64,000 nucleotides of DNA from Platynereis dumerilii (Eukaryota; Annelida; Polychaeta; Phyllodocida; Nereididae): the NCBI GenBank assembly GCA_026936325.1, contig JAPTHN010000001.1:128999138-129063137 (forward strand). The letters run 5' to 3'. The translations under genes were made by a program, and so were the position numbers. Positions 1-11,305 of this stretch are shown one piece after another. Under the pieces are notes generated by a model. That model saw only the letters and a list, made by a program, of their open reading frames with translations, was not told the origin of the DNA and made no database searches. How positions within the stretch are numbered: position 1 is the first letter of the stretch; every line of letters begins with the position of its first letter.

Positions 1-1478
1 CTCTGGTAAGGAATTGAATAGTAAAGTATTGATTATTTGAGAGTTTGACAGCTCTGATCTTGATATCTTTGTGGCGGATTTTTAAGAAGTGTCAAGTTGG
101 GTGGTTATCACATAAATTATAACCTCATAAAAGTCCAGTTATGCTAGATTTGTAGTACAATTATATGTATACAAATCTATGTGATTATTGGATGAATTTA
201 ATCTTTCTATTACTAAAGAATATCAATGTAATTTATTGTTGTCTAAGACAGACTACCATCTGTGAGATATGAAATTATGCGCAGTCGATTATAATTTAGC
301 ATATCTGTGTTATTAATTATATAGGCCCATATTATATAGGCCCATATTACATCATTTTTGATATATACCAAATGATATCAGTCGCTTCTATTCATGCAGA
401 AATTAAGTTCCATCAATTTTATCTCGAGTTTTCCTGGTGGTTTTATGTGTTGATGAATTATTGCATAATTAAACCCCACAATGCTTGTTCATCCACACAA
501 TTGCTTACTAATCTTCTTACTAATATTAAAATAACAGTGTCCGAGATTTTTCTCAAAATCTACTTGAGGTATTAACTTCTAACTTTCACTGTATCTATCA
601 AATACCCATAGGCCGCCCCACACCCAATTTCATCCTGATTGGACAGCTCTAAGTAGGCCTATTATTAAGTATTATAGTTTTAAAAGGAAAGTCGATTTTC
701 GGCCCTCCACTCCATTCCCCCTCCCGTCATTTTTAAGTGAATCAATCTACACTGCAAGCCAAGGGATGCAGAACCATACATCACTGTACAGGCCTAAGTA
801 ACATAAATTTGTGGCTCTTCTTCAAGCAATTTTTACGGGGGGGCCATAATTATATGTGCCACAAAACTTAGTACAGGCCTACTTGTACCTTTTGTTAAAC
901 TAATAATTGTATTATTTAAGATCAGTTACAAACCAGATTGTTCACAACAATTATGAACAATTATAATAGGCATATAGAAGTACAAGTAGACCTACATGGA
1001 TAATATTCTTTAAATTTGATATTCTTTAAATTTGAGATGATAATGGTAGAGATCAATGTTGGTCCATTGTTGGAATTCCTTAATATTGCGAAATATAAAG
1101 CATCATACTTGACATTTAAGATCAAATAGTCAATTCAGACAGTTTACAATTGAATATGCACTCAATTCTGTGTGAAGGATAAAATTGTAGCAATTCTTTC
1201 AAATTTATTTCACTTATGAAAAGCTTATTGATGGCTGAACTTGAAGCTGCATGTAGTCTGAGCAGAGTGGTGGAGAACATTTCAGGCCTTGCAATCACTG
1301 GAACCCCTTCAGAAGCCACTTGAACAGTTGTCTTATAAGTGCTGCTGTATGAAATAGGCTCCTAACATATTTTACACACTACTATAAAATGTGATGCTTA
1401 AAAAACGCCTCAGAGGCTCTCTAGAGATATCATAGACTATCAAACTAAATTCTGACTGTTTCTCTATAAATTTCCAAA
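1..1478. other. unannotated AT-rich stretch
   Basis: I see no gene or recognisable element here. Two small local duplications are present: a 15-bp unit reading ATAGGCCCATATTA is doubled at about 322-351, and ATATTCTTTAAATTTGA is doubled at about 1003-1036. Open frames are short and have no family resemblance. Confidence 0.5.
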
Positions 1479-1501
1479 TTGCGTTGCTGTAAATACAGTT
1501 A
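1479..1501. repeat. extra inverted copy of the 1510-1940 terminal repeat
   Basis: The sequence TTGCGTTGCTGTAAATACAG is the reverse complement of the left end of the neighbouring element, apart from one base. It sits 8 bases before that end, so the two form a hairpin with arms of about 23 bp. It may be the remaining end of a second, deleted copy of the same element. Confidence 0.6.
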
Positions 1502-1509
1502 CAACACTA

Positions 1510-1940
1510 GCTAACTGTATTCACAGCAACGCAACGAAACACTTTTGGCCTCTTGGTCAGTTCTCTCATTCAGTTTCATATACCTACTTGTAATAGTATA
1601 AACAATGCTAGTCTTAATCCCGGGGTCTACATTTAAAACTTATCTCTGGCATAATATAGTTAAATTAAAGACAAGATTACACCAGGCTTGAGCCTGCACA
1701 GTCGACTGTCCACTTTTAGGAAATTTTAATTCTATATAGATCGATATATACACATGTCATGCACTTCTAGGAACATGATAGAGTGAGATGGGCTACTAGT
1801 TATCTGATGGCTGGCACTGGCAGGTGATGCTGCGACTGGGCCCAGCCCAGCACTGCCCTGTTTGCCTTACCTAATTAATTGAGAGTGACCCCCCGTTGCG
1901 TTGCGTTGCGGTTGGTTGCGTTGCTGCAAATACAGTTAGC
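1510..1940. mobile_element. small TIR element (MITE-like), 431 bp
   Basis: The left end reads GCTAACTGTATTCACAGCAA and continues CGCAACG. The right end is its inverted complement with about two mismatches over 27 bp. The right terminal repeat is extended by extra copies of the 5-mer GTTGC. There is no coding capacity. I could not establish a convincing target site duplication, so the superfamily is left open. Confidence 0.55.
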
Positions 1941-2461
1941 CAGGAACCACAGCTACTAATTAATTTAATTTGTTACATGATAGCAATTTGGGACACCTTT
2001 GATCTTTGTGATTAGACACTTAATGAATAAAATGGCGCTTCAAAGTTTTTAAAGATAATAAAAACTCCCATTATTTTGACAAATTGCAAGAAAGCATAAG
2101 ATGGAATACTGAAGATCCATGAAGATTAAGAAGCAAGGAAAATCTGGAAAGATTGGAGAAGGATATAATGGGCTACTGCGACAGACAAAAGTTTATGAGA
2201 AGGAGGCTTTTTTAAGATATCTATGAACATGGTCATTTGACGATTTTCATCATCTTTAACTCTGCATAAATCGAAAATGTCATTTCCATAATTCTGAAGT
2301 TCAGAAAGTGCTTTGACATTTTAGTTCATAGTTTGTCCACCAGGAGCGTCGCTAAAGACTAGTGCAGGTGTTGGAATGTAGTTTGGGTCAGTTGCACGGA
2401 AGGGTGCCTACCTGCAGTTCATGTAAACAAGCATATGGCAAGCTGGCTGGCTGTTCAAACA
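1941..2461. other. unannotated stretch
   Basis: I see no gene, repeat or RNA signal in this interval beyond ordinary AT-rich sequence. Confidence 0.5.
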
Positions 2462-2600
2462 GCCCGGCTGTGCGAATAGATTCGTCAGTCTATGCACACC
2501 TCCCGGCTGTGCGAATAGACAGCTCCTATTTGCACCTCCCGGCTGTGCGAATAGACTGGTCCGCCTATACGCACCTCCCGGAGGTGCAAATAGCCTCAGT
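2462..2600. repeat. hairpin minisatellite, ~36-39 bp unit, ~3.5 copies
   Basis: The unit begins CCCGGCTGTGCGAATAGA and repeats at about 2463, 2502, 2537 and, in diverged form, 2577. Each full unit can fold: GTGCGAATAG at its start pairs with a later CTAT..GCAC, written CTATGCAC, CTATTTGCAC and CTATACGCAC in successive units. The 86-residue open frame that crosses the array is only the repeat read in one phase and is not a gene. Confidence 0.75.
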
Positions 2601-3788
2601 CAAAGAAATAATATATAAGTAAAATTAAGTTGATATTCGATTAGCCCTTTAATAAACGCATCGTTTGTCGCAAAAATCATCTTCCTATCTGCTTCCGTTG
2701 CCGTCCAGTACACATTTTAGTAAAATTGAAAAACACACTTTCGTTGTTTGCTTGTGCTGCAGCAGCTTCAAAATAAGGTGCTTCCTCTCAGGTCCGTCCA
2801 ATCTTTCACATGTTAAAATGACCATGCAATATCATGGATTCATGCGTGCAATATCGTAGAATATTGCACGGCTGTTGGCCAATCAGCAGCGAGTATTTCA
2901 GCTTGCCATATGATATTAGAACTACGATATTGCACAATTGTTATTGCATGCTCATTAGACTAGCAGGTAGCTAGTCTCTAGTATTCCTAGAGGTTGGCCT
3001 AATCATAGCACTAAATCATTGTACGTACACGCTTGTTGTCTGCCAAAGAAATAATCATGCATCGTCAAGTAGTGGCTGCAATCGTCGTATTTGCACATTG
3101 CCTACCTGTCAGTCATTTACTAAACTATGATCATGCGACATGCCACTTACACTGATGGCATTCCCTTCCTCATAGCCGAAAATAATCGCGTATTTTAATT
3201 TGCCTTGCAACAAGCAGTCGGCAATTTCAACATTGGGAAAAGCACTGTCAGCCAATCACAGGGCTGCTTGCAAACCGGCGCAATGTCTTTTGGTACGAGC
3301 GTTCTGATTGGCCAACGACGTATTTCCTCCCTCTCCAATTCATGAATTGACATTATTGTGAACATGGAATGCAGAGCTGCTCACCTACACGCCGTCTCGA
3401 ATCAGTTGCAGGCTCCCCATGACCATACGTGGCTGATATTAGGCAAATGGGTCTTCTTGTACATGCTACAAAAGTCCTGGTTGATTAGCAAGGACAATGT
3501 CTCTCTGAATAGCACATTTCCAAAAAACGTTTCAACCCACGGCAGAACTAGGTCAAGGTGACCTAATTTTTGGCCTCGCCTTTACTGGCTCATTCAGATT
3601 GGTGGAGACTTTTCTAACCATTTTGGATACTTTTAGTCTATCTGGTGATCCTTTGAAGTCCATAACTCACATTTTGTAACTTGGTTGCTACTTTGTTTCC
3701 TGGATTCTGATTGGCAAATGTCTACCCAACAGTCACAGTGGCCTCTAATTGTGTTGCCTAGAATTCTGTAAGCTAGCTACTGATTGGC
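2601..3788. other. unannotated stretch with a short inverted repeat
   Basis: There is no recognisable gene. TGCAATATCGTAG at 2847-2859 is repeated in inverse at 2925-2937, and ATATTGCA occurs several times within 120 bp, so a decayed small TIR element is possible. Confidence 0.4.
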
Positions 3789-3819
3789 CTTCTTCTTCTT
3801 CTTCTTCTTCTTCTTCTTC
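3789..3819. repeat. (CTT)n microsatellite
   Basis: About ten uninterrupted CTT triplets. A poly-F open frame across it is a by-product. Confidence 0.95.
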
Positions 3820-4014
3820 AAATTCTTGCATCCCTACAATTCTTGCCTCCCCACAACTGAGGTATTGACAGTATTCCACAGGCTTTGCAGACATGCTGTA
3901 CAGGGGGAAATAATTAGACTAGCAGGTTTTATTGAAATGATCCATACACGACAAGAAGAAATGAAGTACTATTATTATTCCTAGGTTATTATTATGTTTA
4001 TTCGTACAAAAAAG

Positions 4015-4808
4015 TAGGGGAGACCGGGGCGCGTTGGATGTTGGGGCACGTTGGACCATCGCCAATAACTTTTTTATAAAGCATGCGTAGTTATCCAAAT
4101 CCCAAATGAAGAGACCTTTAGTGGTATGCCTTGTGGCCAAAATATCTCATGAACATTGAAGGAAAATTTTGAGTTCTATTTCAGGTTGTCTGATTTCCGG
4201 CATAAAAAGTGACTTTTTCCAAGTCTCGATGGCCTGGTTACCCTTCTTGAAATATAGGGGATCCAGTCAGATAAGTCTCATAAATTGAAACTATCACTAC
4301 CTCAGTAAAGTTTGATATTATAAGTTTCCCGAGTTCATATTCAACCTTGTTGGCATGGCATGCACATTTTCATAAGAGGTTGAGATTGGGCAGGTTGCAC
4401 CAGCATGGCCGGGGCACGTTGGACCATTATAAACTGGATTGACTGACAAATCATAATCTGCAAAATGCCAACTGTGTAATTTTTAACATAGATAGAGCAC
4501 CTAAGTCATTCCTGTACAATATGAGGGTAAAATTAATTCAGTTGACTAATCTGCCAGCCCTTCTAGCTGAAACAAAGAATTGTTAAAATTAACTGGGTAA
4601 ATATTCCGTGGCACGTTGGACCACAAAAAAATATTTTTCAAACTTATTTTTCTCCATTACTATGGATGGTAGATCAACTTGGTTTGGCATAAGGGTAGTG
4701 TAGGTGTTTAGAAGTCGGTCTGTAAAGAGATTTTTCAAATATTTTTAGAACTTTCTGATTGAGAGCCGGCAAACAAAAAGGCGGTCCAACATGCCCCGGT
4801 CTCCCCTA
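4015..4808. mobile_element. non-autonomous TIR element, TAGGGGAGACCGGGGC ends
   Basis: TAGGGGAGACCGGGGC at 4015-4030 is repeated exactly in inverse at 4793-4808. The similarity continues inward as RYGTTGGA, giving terminal repeats of about 24 bp. The outermost TA on each side could be a TA target duplication of Tc1/mariner type, with the element proper starting GGGG; this is inference. Internally the phrase GGCACGTTGGACCA recurs near 4045, 4414 and 4611. No transposase is encoded. A second copy of the same end lies at 59116. Confidence 0.8.
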
Positions 4809-6600
4809 CAAGCAATACAATCAGTTAGATATTATGTAAAAGGTAATTTAACAAAAGGTGTAAAAATTGTCACGACACACATAGCATGTTCATCAGGCCT
4901 GGTGCAAATTTTTGCGTATTTTAGGCAAAGCCAGCATTGTATCAGCTATAAAACCATAGAAAATTAGTGTGTCGCATCTTTTATCACTTTGTTATGCAGA
5001 AAACTATTGTTTTAACAAACTTTTCAAATTTCAGGACAATCGGAGCATTGGTTCCAGATATCTGATGTCTTGAACGTCCAGAAAATGGCCATTTTTGGGC
5101 ATTTTTGCGTGACATTCATATTTTGAGCAATGTTTAACCCCTCATAAGGAAAGTAATGTGAAAGATTTTGTCAATGGAAAGTATGCTTAACTGTGGCCAT
5201 GGGAGTTCTGGTTCTGTGACTATCAATTTCATTTTGATACTCTGTGTATTTGTCTAATAGTGTCAACGGGACTCCAAAGTGGCCAATGAAGCCAAAAATT
5301 GAAATTTTAGCAATTTCTGTGCAAAAACGCTGTGTACCTGTTGTTTCGTGGTATTCTGTGTAGTATGAGCCCTCCCAGCTTAGGTTGAGGATCCCTCTAC
5401 TGCACAGTATACCTGATTTCCCTGAATAGATGTCATAGCTGCTTCCTTACTTCATCTTTTCTTGTCTTTTAAAAGTTTTCCCGACCCTAACACTAAGTTT
5501 GATGCTGCACACAGTCACACACAGGAAGGCTACACACACCATTTTAGTACAACATTTTTCCTCTTCAGTGACTCTATTGTTTAGCACAAAAATGGATGCT
5601 CCTGCCTTTTTGGATTTTCAGCTAATGTTGAAAACTGTTGCTTGTCCCAACCCTAACGCCTCTGTCCCGACCCTAACACCTTCTGTTTTTCACCTCAGTG
5701 TGACCTGCAACTTTCTAGCTTTCAACCAATGATTATTTTTACTGCTTGTTATTCATGAGGGGCTATGAGAAACTCCTTGAGTCCTCTGTGGAATTTGAGA
5801 TGGCACAAAGAACCAAAAGGACTATAAAAATTCTGTGGACCTGCAGAAGAGGGGTAAAAAAAAGAGTAACATTAATATATTTTAAAATTATAAAATAACA
5901 TTCTTTAAAGAATGAAGAAGCTATCAAAAGTTTAAAATCAACTAAGGAACAATATGTTATCCTATCAAGGTGACTTAAATGTGCCACTAGTCATTGGCTA
6001 CCGGGTGAATCGTCTCTTGTAGCTGAATGCAGTACCAGTTCACTGGATTTAGCTTGTCTTTAGACTGTGAAAAGTGAATTTCCTAAAAAAAATTTTCAAC
6101 TCACCTGAATTCCGCAAAAAAATATGATACGTTATAAATTAAGATTATGATATATCTGTGGGCATAACGTTCACATGTCCCAACACTAACACCACAGTAA
6201 GAATTTGGTAAGATGAAAATCTGTTAGTGAATCTGGCCCTGTTGGGACACTGTCAATGGAACTAATCTTATACAACCAAGATTGATTCAATGATTTGATG
6301 TTCTGCTAACATCATGATGATAAAGTACATAATAAAAGTAGATACATTGTACAGTGAAACTATAGTGCATCTAGTAAAAGAGAAAAGTATTGAATATCAT
6401 ATGCCACGGTCAAGTGGTCTCCAGTGCTGAACACCAAGAACCACTGAGATCACAGAGCTCTAATATTGTCCGGCAGTGGAGGGGTGGTACCCAAAAGTTA
6501 AAGTTTTTTTCTCTCTTGATTCTGTATCTATATGGTCCAAGGAACATTTTCAGGGGGGTGTGAAACTCTAACCCTTGAGCATTCCGAGAAATCCAAGATA
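4809..6600. other. unannotated stretch with recurring CCCGACCCTAAC phrases
   Basis: No gene is recognised. The phrase TGTCCCGACCCTAACRCC occurs in close variants near 5480, 5646, 5665 and 6177, and again near 20587. It contains a CCCTAA telomere-like hexamer but is not tandem. Confidence 0.45.
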
Positions 6601-7144
6601 ATATATATATTCTTTTATTGACATTTTCAAATATCACAGTTGATACATATGTCATTTGTAATGTTTAAAATCAAACGATATTAATCATATATGCAATATA
6701 AACTATATACAAAACATTAATTATATATATGCAATAAATAGCTAAAATTCAAGAATGAGTAATAAAACTTTCAGATAAAAGATAAAAGAGCACCAAACAC
6801 ACGATTAAAAGAAATACAAACTAGGTTCCAGCCACCCAAATAGTAATGAAGTAAAATTGCAATTGATTAAGACCAGAGCAACAGACATACAAAAAAACAA
6901 ATATATAGTCTAATTAACAATGCATGATATTACATATTCCAGACATTATTTACAAAACTGGCATCATATAACATTCACGGTTGCTTTAACAATGCTACAA
7001 TAAAAAGAAAAAAATTCTAAATAGTTCATTAAATGTTAAAATTAATTCATTTCATTAAAGTGTAAAGTGTAGGCTTATTATTATTGTTTTCATAATTATC
7101 GTGATTCTGTTCTTTGACCATGTGGATGTAGGAGATATGTTGCT

Positions 7145-9808
7145 TTAGACGTCAGCCTGAAGTAAAAATTTCCCTAGTATATTTAGTAGGTCAGGTTCCT
7201 TACTTTTCATTATTGATGTAAATTTGTCAGTATCATTCAAAGACAGAAAATTGTTGATAAATTTAGTAGCTGTTGAGAACAAATTTTCCCGGAAAGATTC
7301 ATTAGCAGGGCATACTATAAGGCAATGGATTTCATCCTCCACCATATTTAATGGACACTTTTCACATGTTCTATTTTCTACAGGAGTCACTGGTTTTTGA
7401 TGTCGACCTGTTTCAATTCGTAAACTATGAGAACTAGTCCGGAATCTGGCAATCTTAGTTAACATCTTGCGGTTTTGTCGCAGCGTGAGATATGGCTCTA
7501 ATCTACACTCAGTCTTAAAAAGTTTATAGGTCCTAAGTTTTGGTTGTTGTGTACTATCATTTATTGATACGAATAATTGTTCCTGTTCTAATTCGTAAAG
7601 TTTTAATTTCACCTTTCTACAAAAACTGTTGATTGTTAAGTTTGTATTGTTACTGGTTTCATATTCAATATTACAGGTGCTTAAAATGTTTTTTACTTTA
7701 CTGAACCAATTAGTTTCATTAGCTCTATTCATATGAGCATCTTTCTGAATTTGCAAACATCTCCTTAACAGGCTGCCATCTGGTGCATCTTCTAATCTCA
7801 TCCAATAATTGATCATCCTAACTTTCTGTCTAACATGCAATGGAAATCTACCACTTTCACCATAAACAGCCAGAGATGGTGTTTGTTTTCTTACGCCTAA
7901 CATACGTTTTAGATAGCCGAGTTGCACAGCTTCTAATTCAGATGCAGGTTTTTCACTACCCCATATTTCACTGTTGTACTCAAGGATTGGTAGAACATAA
8001 GTATCAAACATTCGCAGAGATATAATTGGGTCAATATGTCCCAGGACTTGTTTTGAATCACTTTGCAGGGCAAAAAGTGCCTTGTTAGCTTGCACCGACA
8101 GGTATTCGGTCATCTTGCTGTGCACTTTACGTTTGCTAGTAAGCATATGACCCAGATATTTGAAACTGTCCACCTTTTCTAGTTCCTCGCCATTGCAAAG
8201 GAAGGAGTCAGTTGCTTTGGTACCAATTTGCATCACCTTTGTTTTACTAACATTTACTATAAGATGCCATTTTTTACAGAAATTGTGCACTGAATTTATA
8301 CTGTTCTGCAGGCACTTTGGAGAATCAGCAATAAGTACAATATCGTCAGCATACAGTATGTGTGTTAAAGTGAAATTGTTCAATTTTATCCCATCTGATT
8401 TGTCAAGATACTGGGGAAGGTCAGACATAAATTCATTAAATAACTTTGGACTAAGAATTCCCCCTTGCAAGACCCCACATTGACTGTCAATTGTGTCGCT
8501 AGTATTTCCACTTTGGTGAACTCTAGCTTTTGCCTTGTCAAACATACTTATAATAATTTTGAGCATTTTTTCCCCAATGCTCTGCTGCCTCAGTTTGAAA
8601 TACAGAGCATTCCTATTTATGTAGTCAAATGCTTTGGTAAAGTCTATAAAACACATATACACAGGCTTTTTCTTTGCTTGTTGATAGCTTAAGACTGTAT
8701 CCAAAATGAAAACACAGTCCGTGGTGCTGGCTCCTGGTGTGAAACCGAACTGACAGGGGTCATCAAGGTTCAGAGCCTCATTTTTGAAATATAACCGACT
8801 ATTCAGAATCGAGTCAAAAATTTTACCCATTACTACATTTATGGTAATTTTTCTGTAATTATCTGGGTCTGTTCGGCTTCCCTTTTTATGGAGGGCATTG
8901 ATAAGCCCTTCAGACCACTGAGAAGGATATTCCCCTTTATCAAAAATGTGATTAAACACAGCACAGAATGGCACCACAAGTCTCTCACTGGCATATTTAT
9001 AGAATTCAGCTGGTATCCCATCAATACCACAAGCTTTATTACTTTTTAGTTTTCGGAAGTGCAGCGCGACTTCCTCCTCGGTTATTACAGCATCACAGAT
9101 ATGACAGGCAATGTCGTTAGAGCAGTTATACTGGGAGTTTTGAACTTCATTGATTGTAAGAGTCATACTTTCAATATCAAAGTAATCTCGTTCAGGCGGG
9201 AAAGATTGTTGTTTAAAATAGTCATGAAAAGTATCTAAATCAGGGCTGTCAATCTGGTTTTTTCCAAGAGCTTTTAATTTATTCCAATATTTCCAACAAT
9301 CTGATTGATTTTTACCCATGAGTTTTTGCATTTCAGCTCGATTTCTTTCCTGAAACTGTCTTTTTTTCATTTGAGTTATTCGTTTATAGTTTTTGAGCAT
9401 GCTACCATACTGAGTTTTATTAAAATCTAGTGTCAAATCATTCAGTTTGGCAAAGTCGTTTAATGACTTCCTAGTAGTTTTGCACTCATGGTCGAACCAT
9501 TTATTTGTAGGAAATGTGCTTTTGGCAGATTTTGAATTCTTTTTCTTAAATGTTGGCTGTATGCAATCTGTTATATAGTTATATACAGTTTCAATGACCA
9601 TGTCAGTATTAACATTGGACTCAATGTCACAGCCCAGCTTATACAATGTGCTTTGAGCAGTTTCACTGTCAAAATTGGATAAAAATTCATCAATTTTACA
9701 AAGGTCAAACACATATTTGAACGTTTTTTGGACTTCTCCTAGAGGTTGAGGTAACAATGTCAGTTTTCTGTTTTGCGGGAAAACTAAAAGAGAAGATGAG
9801 TGGCGCAT
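7145..9808 (-). CDS. LINE ORF2, reverse transcriptase and C-terminal part
   Basis: This 887-codon frame copies LINE RNA into DNA at the nicked target. The fingers/palm begin near residue 255 (NKACGIDGIPAEFY). The conserved block GVLQGGILSPKLFNE lies near 445, and the catalytic YADDIVLIAD near 487. The thumb region, with FKYLGHMLTS, follows. A C-terminal knuckle of the form C-x2-C..H-x4-C (CEKCPLNMVEDEIHCLIVCP) lies near 814-833. The first 33 residues overlap the endonuclease frame (9705-9808) in another phase. The family normally has endonuclease and RT in one protein, so a single frameshift near 9.75 kb has probably split ORF2. The rest of the RT is open and motif-complete, so the insertion is fairly young. 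Confidence 0.93.
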   Translation of the reverse strand: MRHSSSLLVFPQNRKLTLLPQPLGEVQKTFKYVFDLCKIDEFLSNFDSETAQSTLYKLGCDIESNVNTDMVIETVYNYITDCIQPTFKKKNSKSAKSTFPTNKWFDHECKTTRKSLNDFAKLNDLTLDFNKTQYGSMLKNYKRITQMKKRQFQERNRAEMQKLMGKNQSDCWKYWNKLKALGKNQIDSPDLDTFHDYFKQQSFPPERDYFDIESMTLTINEVQNSQYNCSNDIACHICDAVITEEEVALHFRKLKSNKACGIDGIPAEFYKYASERLVVPFCAVFNHIFDKGEYPSQWSEGLINALHKKGSRTDPDNYRKITINVVMGKIFDSILNSRLYFKNEALNLDDPCQFGFTPGASTTDCVFILDTVLSYQQAKKKPVYMCFIDFTKAFDYINRNALYFKLRQQSIGEKMLKIIISMFDKAKARVHQSGNTSDTIDSQCGVLQGGILSPKLFNEFMSDLPQYLDKSDGIKLNNFTLTHILYADDIVLIADSPKCLQNSINSVHNFCKKWHLIVNVSKTKVMQIGTKATDSFLCNGEELEKVDSFKYLGHMLTSKRKVHSKMTEYLSVQANKALFALQSDSKQVLGHIDPIISLRMFDTYVLPILEYNSEIWGSEKPASELEAVQLGYLKRMLGVRKQTPSLAVYGESGRFPLHVRQKVRMINYWMRLEDAPDGSLLRRCLQIQKDAHMNRANETNWFSKVKNILSTCNIEYETSNNTNLTINSFCRKVKLKLYELEQEQLFVSINDSTQQPKLRTYKLFKTECRLEPYLTLRQNRKMLTKIARFRTSSHSLRIETGRHQKPVTPVENRTCEKCPLNMVEDEIHCLIVCPANESFRENLFSTATKFINNFLSLNDTDKFTSIMKSKEPDLLNILGKFLLQADV

Positions 9809-10979
9809 GGTCCGACTCTGTGAGTTTATCGTTTATCATAAAGTCCTGAAGACAGCTATATGCAGATTCACTGCAAAGTAAATAGTCAACAACACTATGT
9901 CCATTTGCAGTATGACATGTAAATTGGTCTGTTTCACTTTCATTAAATAGACCATTCATAATTCTTATACCACTAGCCTTGCATAAATTTATGAGATCTT
10001 TCCCATATGTGTTTATCTTTTTATCTTTAGAGAATCTAGGTTTAGTCGACCAGCTGGAATAGGTGCTTTTCATTGGAGCACGACTTGACTGGTATAAATC
10101 GGAAAAATTAGGGTTTTTACCATTCACAAGTTCTTCAAAGTCTTTCAAATCACCAGTCCTGCTGTTGAAATCACCACAGATTGAAACAAATGGTGTTCCC
10201 TCAAGGAAACGGGCAAGGTCTTCCCTCAATTCATTCAAAACATCATGTCCATATCTGCTATTCAAGTAAATCGTGCTACCTTCAGGCGGAACATAAGTGC
10301 CACCAATGAATATTTCACAGTTTGATCCCTTAACTTTTAACCATATCACATGATCATTGGCCTTTTCAATAGTTATGATTTTAGATTTGAAGATATCTGA
10401 CTTGATCATTACAGCTATCCCACCAGAGGGCCTCCTAGCTCTAGGATGTTTATACTTTCTCTGACAATGGAAATAGTGGTATCCCTGAATTTGTGGGTCA
10501 TAGGTATCTAGTTTCATAGTTTCATACAGGAAAATTACATCATAGGATATTAGCATATTTCTAATCTCTTCTAACTCCAATTTTTGACCTATTCCCTGGA
10601 TGTTCCATGACAGTACTTTAAGATTATGCGATCCATTATTCATACTTGCACTATAGTTATAGGTAACTGGCTTTAGGTTGCATAACGGAACCTGATTAGG
10701 ATCTACAGCTCCATTTACATATGTACTAGCAGGTTCACCTGAGTTAGCATTATCTTTTGTGACAGAAATGTTAACAACATCAGAAGCACACTCATTTTCA
10801 TAATATTCATAATCACAACTATTTTTAACTTCAGAATCACAATCATTTTGAGTTTCAGAATCACAAATATCTCCTATTACCACACAGTCATCAAAAGATA
10901 AATCGATTTCAGTTTCAACATTGATACATTGTGAAAACACAGGAGATTGACAGTTATGCATTGAGGGATGATCAGACAA
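9705..10979 (-). CDS. LINE ORF2, N-terminal apurinic-like endonuclease
   Basis: This 424-codon frame carries an exonuclease-endonuclease-phosphatase fold of the type that nicks the target site. Motifs in order are LKVLSWNIQG (near residue 120), FLYETMKL where the family usually has a Q-E-T block, the GG..Y.PP block (GGTYVPPEG), ICGDFNSRTGD near 270 and the terminal SDHAPLIFSF near 390. About 115 residues precede the domain and are rich in D, E, N and C, with a loose repeat of the type CDSE. The first ATG is only 45 bp beyond the ORF1 stop, so start choice is uncertain. The frame runs past the domain for about 25 residues of out-of-phase sequence. Confidence 0.92.
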   Translation of the reverse strand: MSDHPSMHNCQSPVFSQCINVETEIDLSFDDCVVIGDICDSETQNDCDSEVKNSCDYEYYENECASDVVNISVTKDNANSGEPASTYVNGAVDPNQVPLCNLKPVTYNYSASMNNGSHNLKVLSWNIQGIGQKLELEEIRNMLISYDVIFLYETMKLDTYDPQIQGYHYFHCQRKYKHPRARRPSGGIAVMIKSDIFKSKIITIEKANDHVIWLKVKGSNCEIFIGGTYVPPEGSTIYLNSRYGHDVLNELREDLARFLEGTPFVSICGDFNSRTGDLKDFEELVNGKNPNFSDLYQSSRAPMKSTYSSWSTKPRFSKDKKINTYGKDLINLCKASGIRIMNGLFNESETDQFTCHTANGHSVVDYLLCSESAYSCLQDFMINDKLTESDHAPLIFSFSFPAKQKTDIVTSTSRRSPKNVQICV

Positions 10980-11023
10980 AGAGTTTATAGTATTTACATG
11001 GGATTGCTGTTGCTGGAACCTAT

Positions 11024-11305
11024 TTACAGAAAAATCTTCTTTACAATACTAGATACGCCAAAACAGAGTCTTTCCTTGGCTGTTCGACTGAGGTGGATGT
11101 GGTCTCGCAGCTTGGCTCGAGCGTTGGGAACAAACTCTATCAGCCGCTCTTCACGAGCAACCGCCTCCAGGTAGCTGTTCACTTTCCGAATTGTGTCTTG
11201 GCGGCGGTTGCTTCCGGTTTGTGGTAGGCCCGAGAGTACGATTCGAGTCCAAGGAAAGTGATGTATAGCTTCCTTGAAATGACTGGAACCTTTATTTAGC
11301 CAAAA
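11024..11305 (-). pseudogene. LINE ORF1 C-terminal fragment, SGNH/esterase-like
   Basis: Read on the minus strand, about 90 codons end at a TAA (11024-11026). They include IVLSGLPQTGSN, a helix-like stretch with VNSYLEAVAREERLIEF, and the block LRDHIHLSRTAKERL. A D-x-x-H-L block of this kind is the C-terminal catalytic Asp/His signature of SGNH hydrolase domains found in ORF1 proteins of CR1-like LINEs. The frame meets a stop upstream near 11.30 kb where similarity fades, so only the tail is present. It lies 45 bp upstream of the ORF2 start in the same orientation, as expected for a bicistronic LINE. The assignment is inference from the motif. Confidence 0.7.

Larger units (their letters stand above)
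6600..11305 (-). mobile_element. nearly full-length LINE (non-LTR retrotransposon), CR1/Jockey-like
   Basis: The element runs right to left. It holds the tail of an ORF1 with an esterase-like motif, then an ORF2 carrying an apurinic endonuclease, a reverse transcriptase and a C-terminal cysteine-histidine knuckle. About 540 bp of AT-rich 3' untranslated sequence follows the ORF2 stop; its end near 6.6 kb is an estimate, based on an AATAAA-like and TA-rich tail. The 5' end appears truncated inside ORF1 near 11.3 kb, as is common for target-primed insertions. The clade is my inference from the domain set; only a tree of the RT would fix it. Confidence 0.9.
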
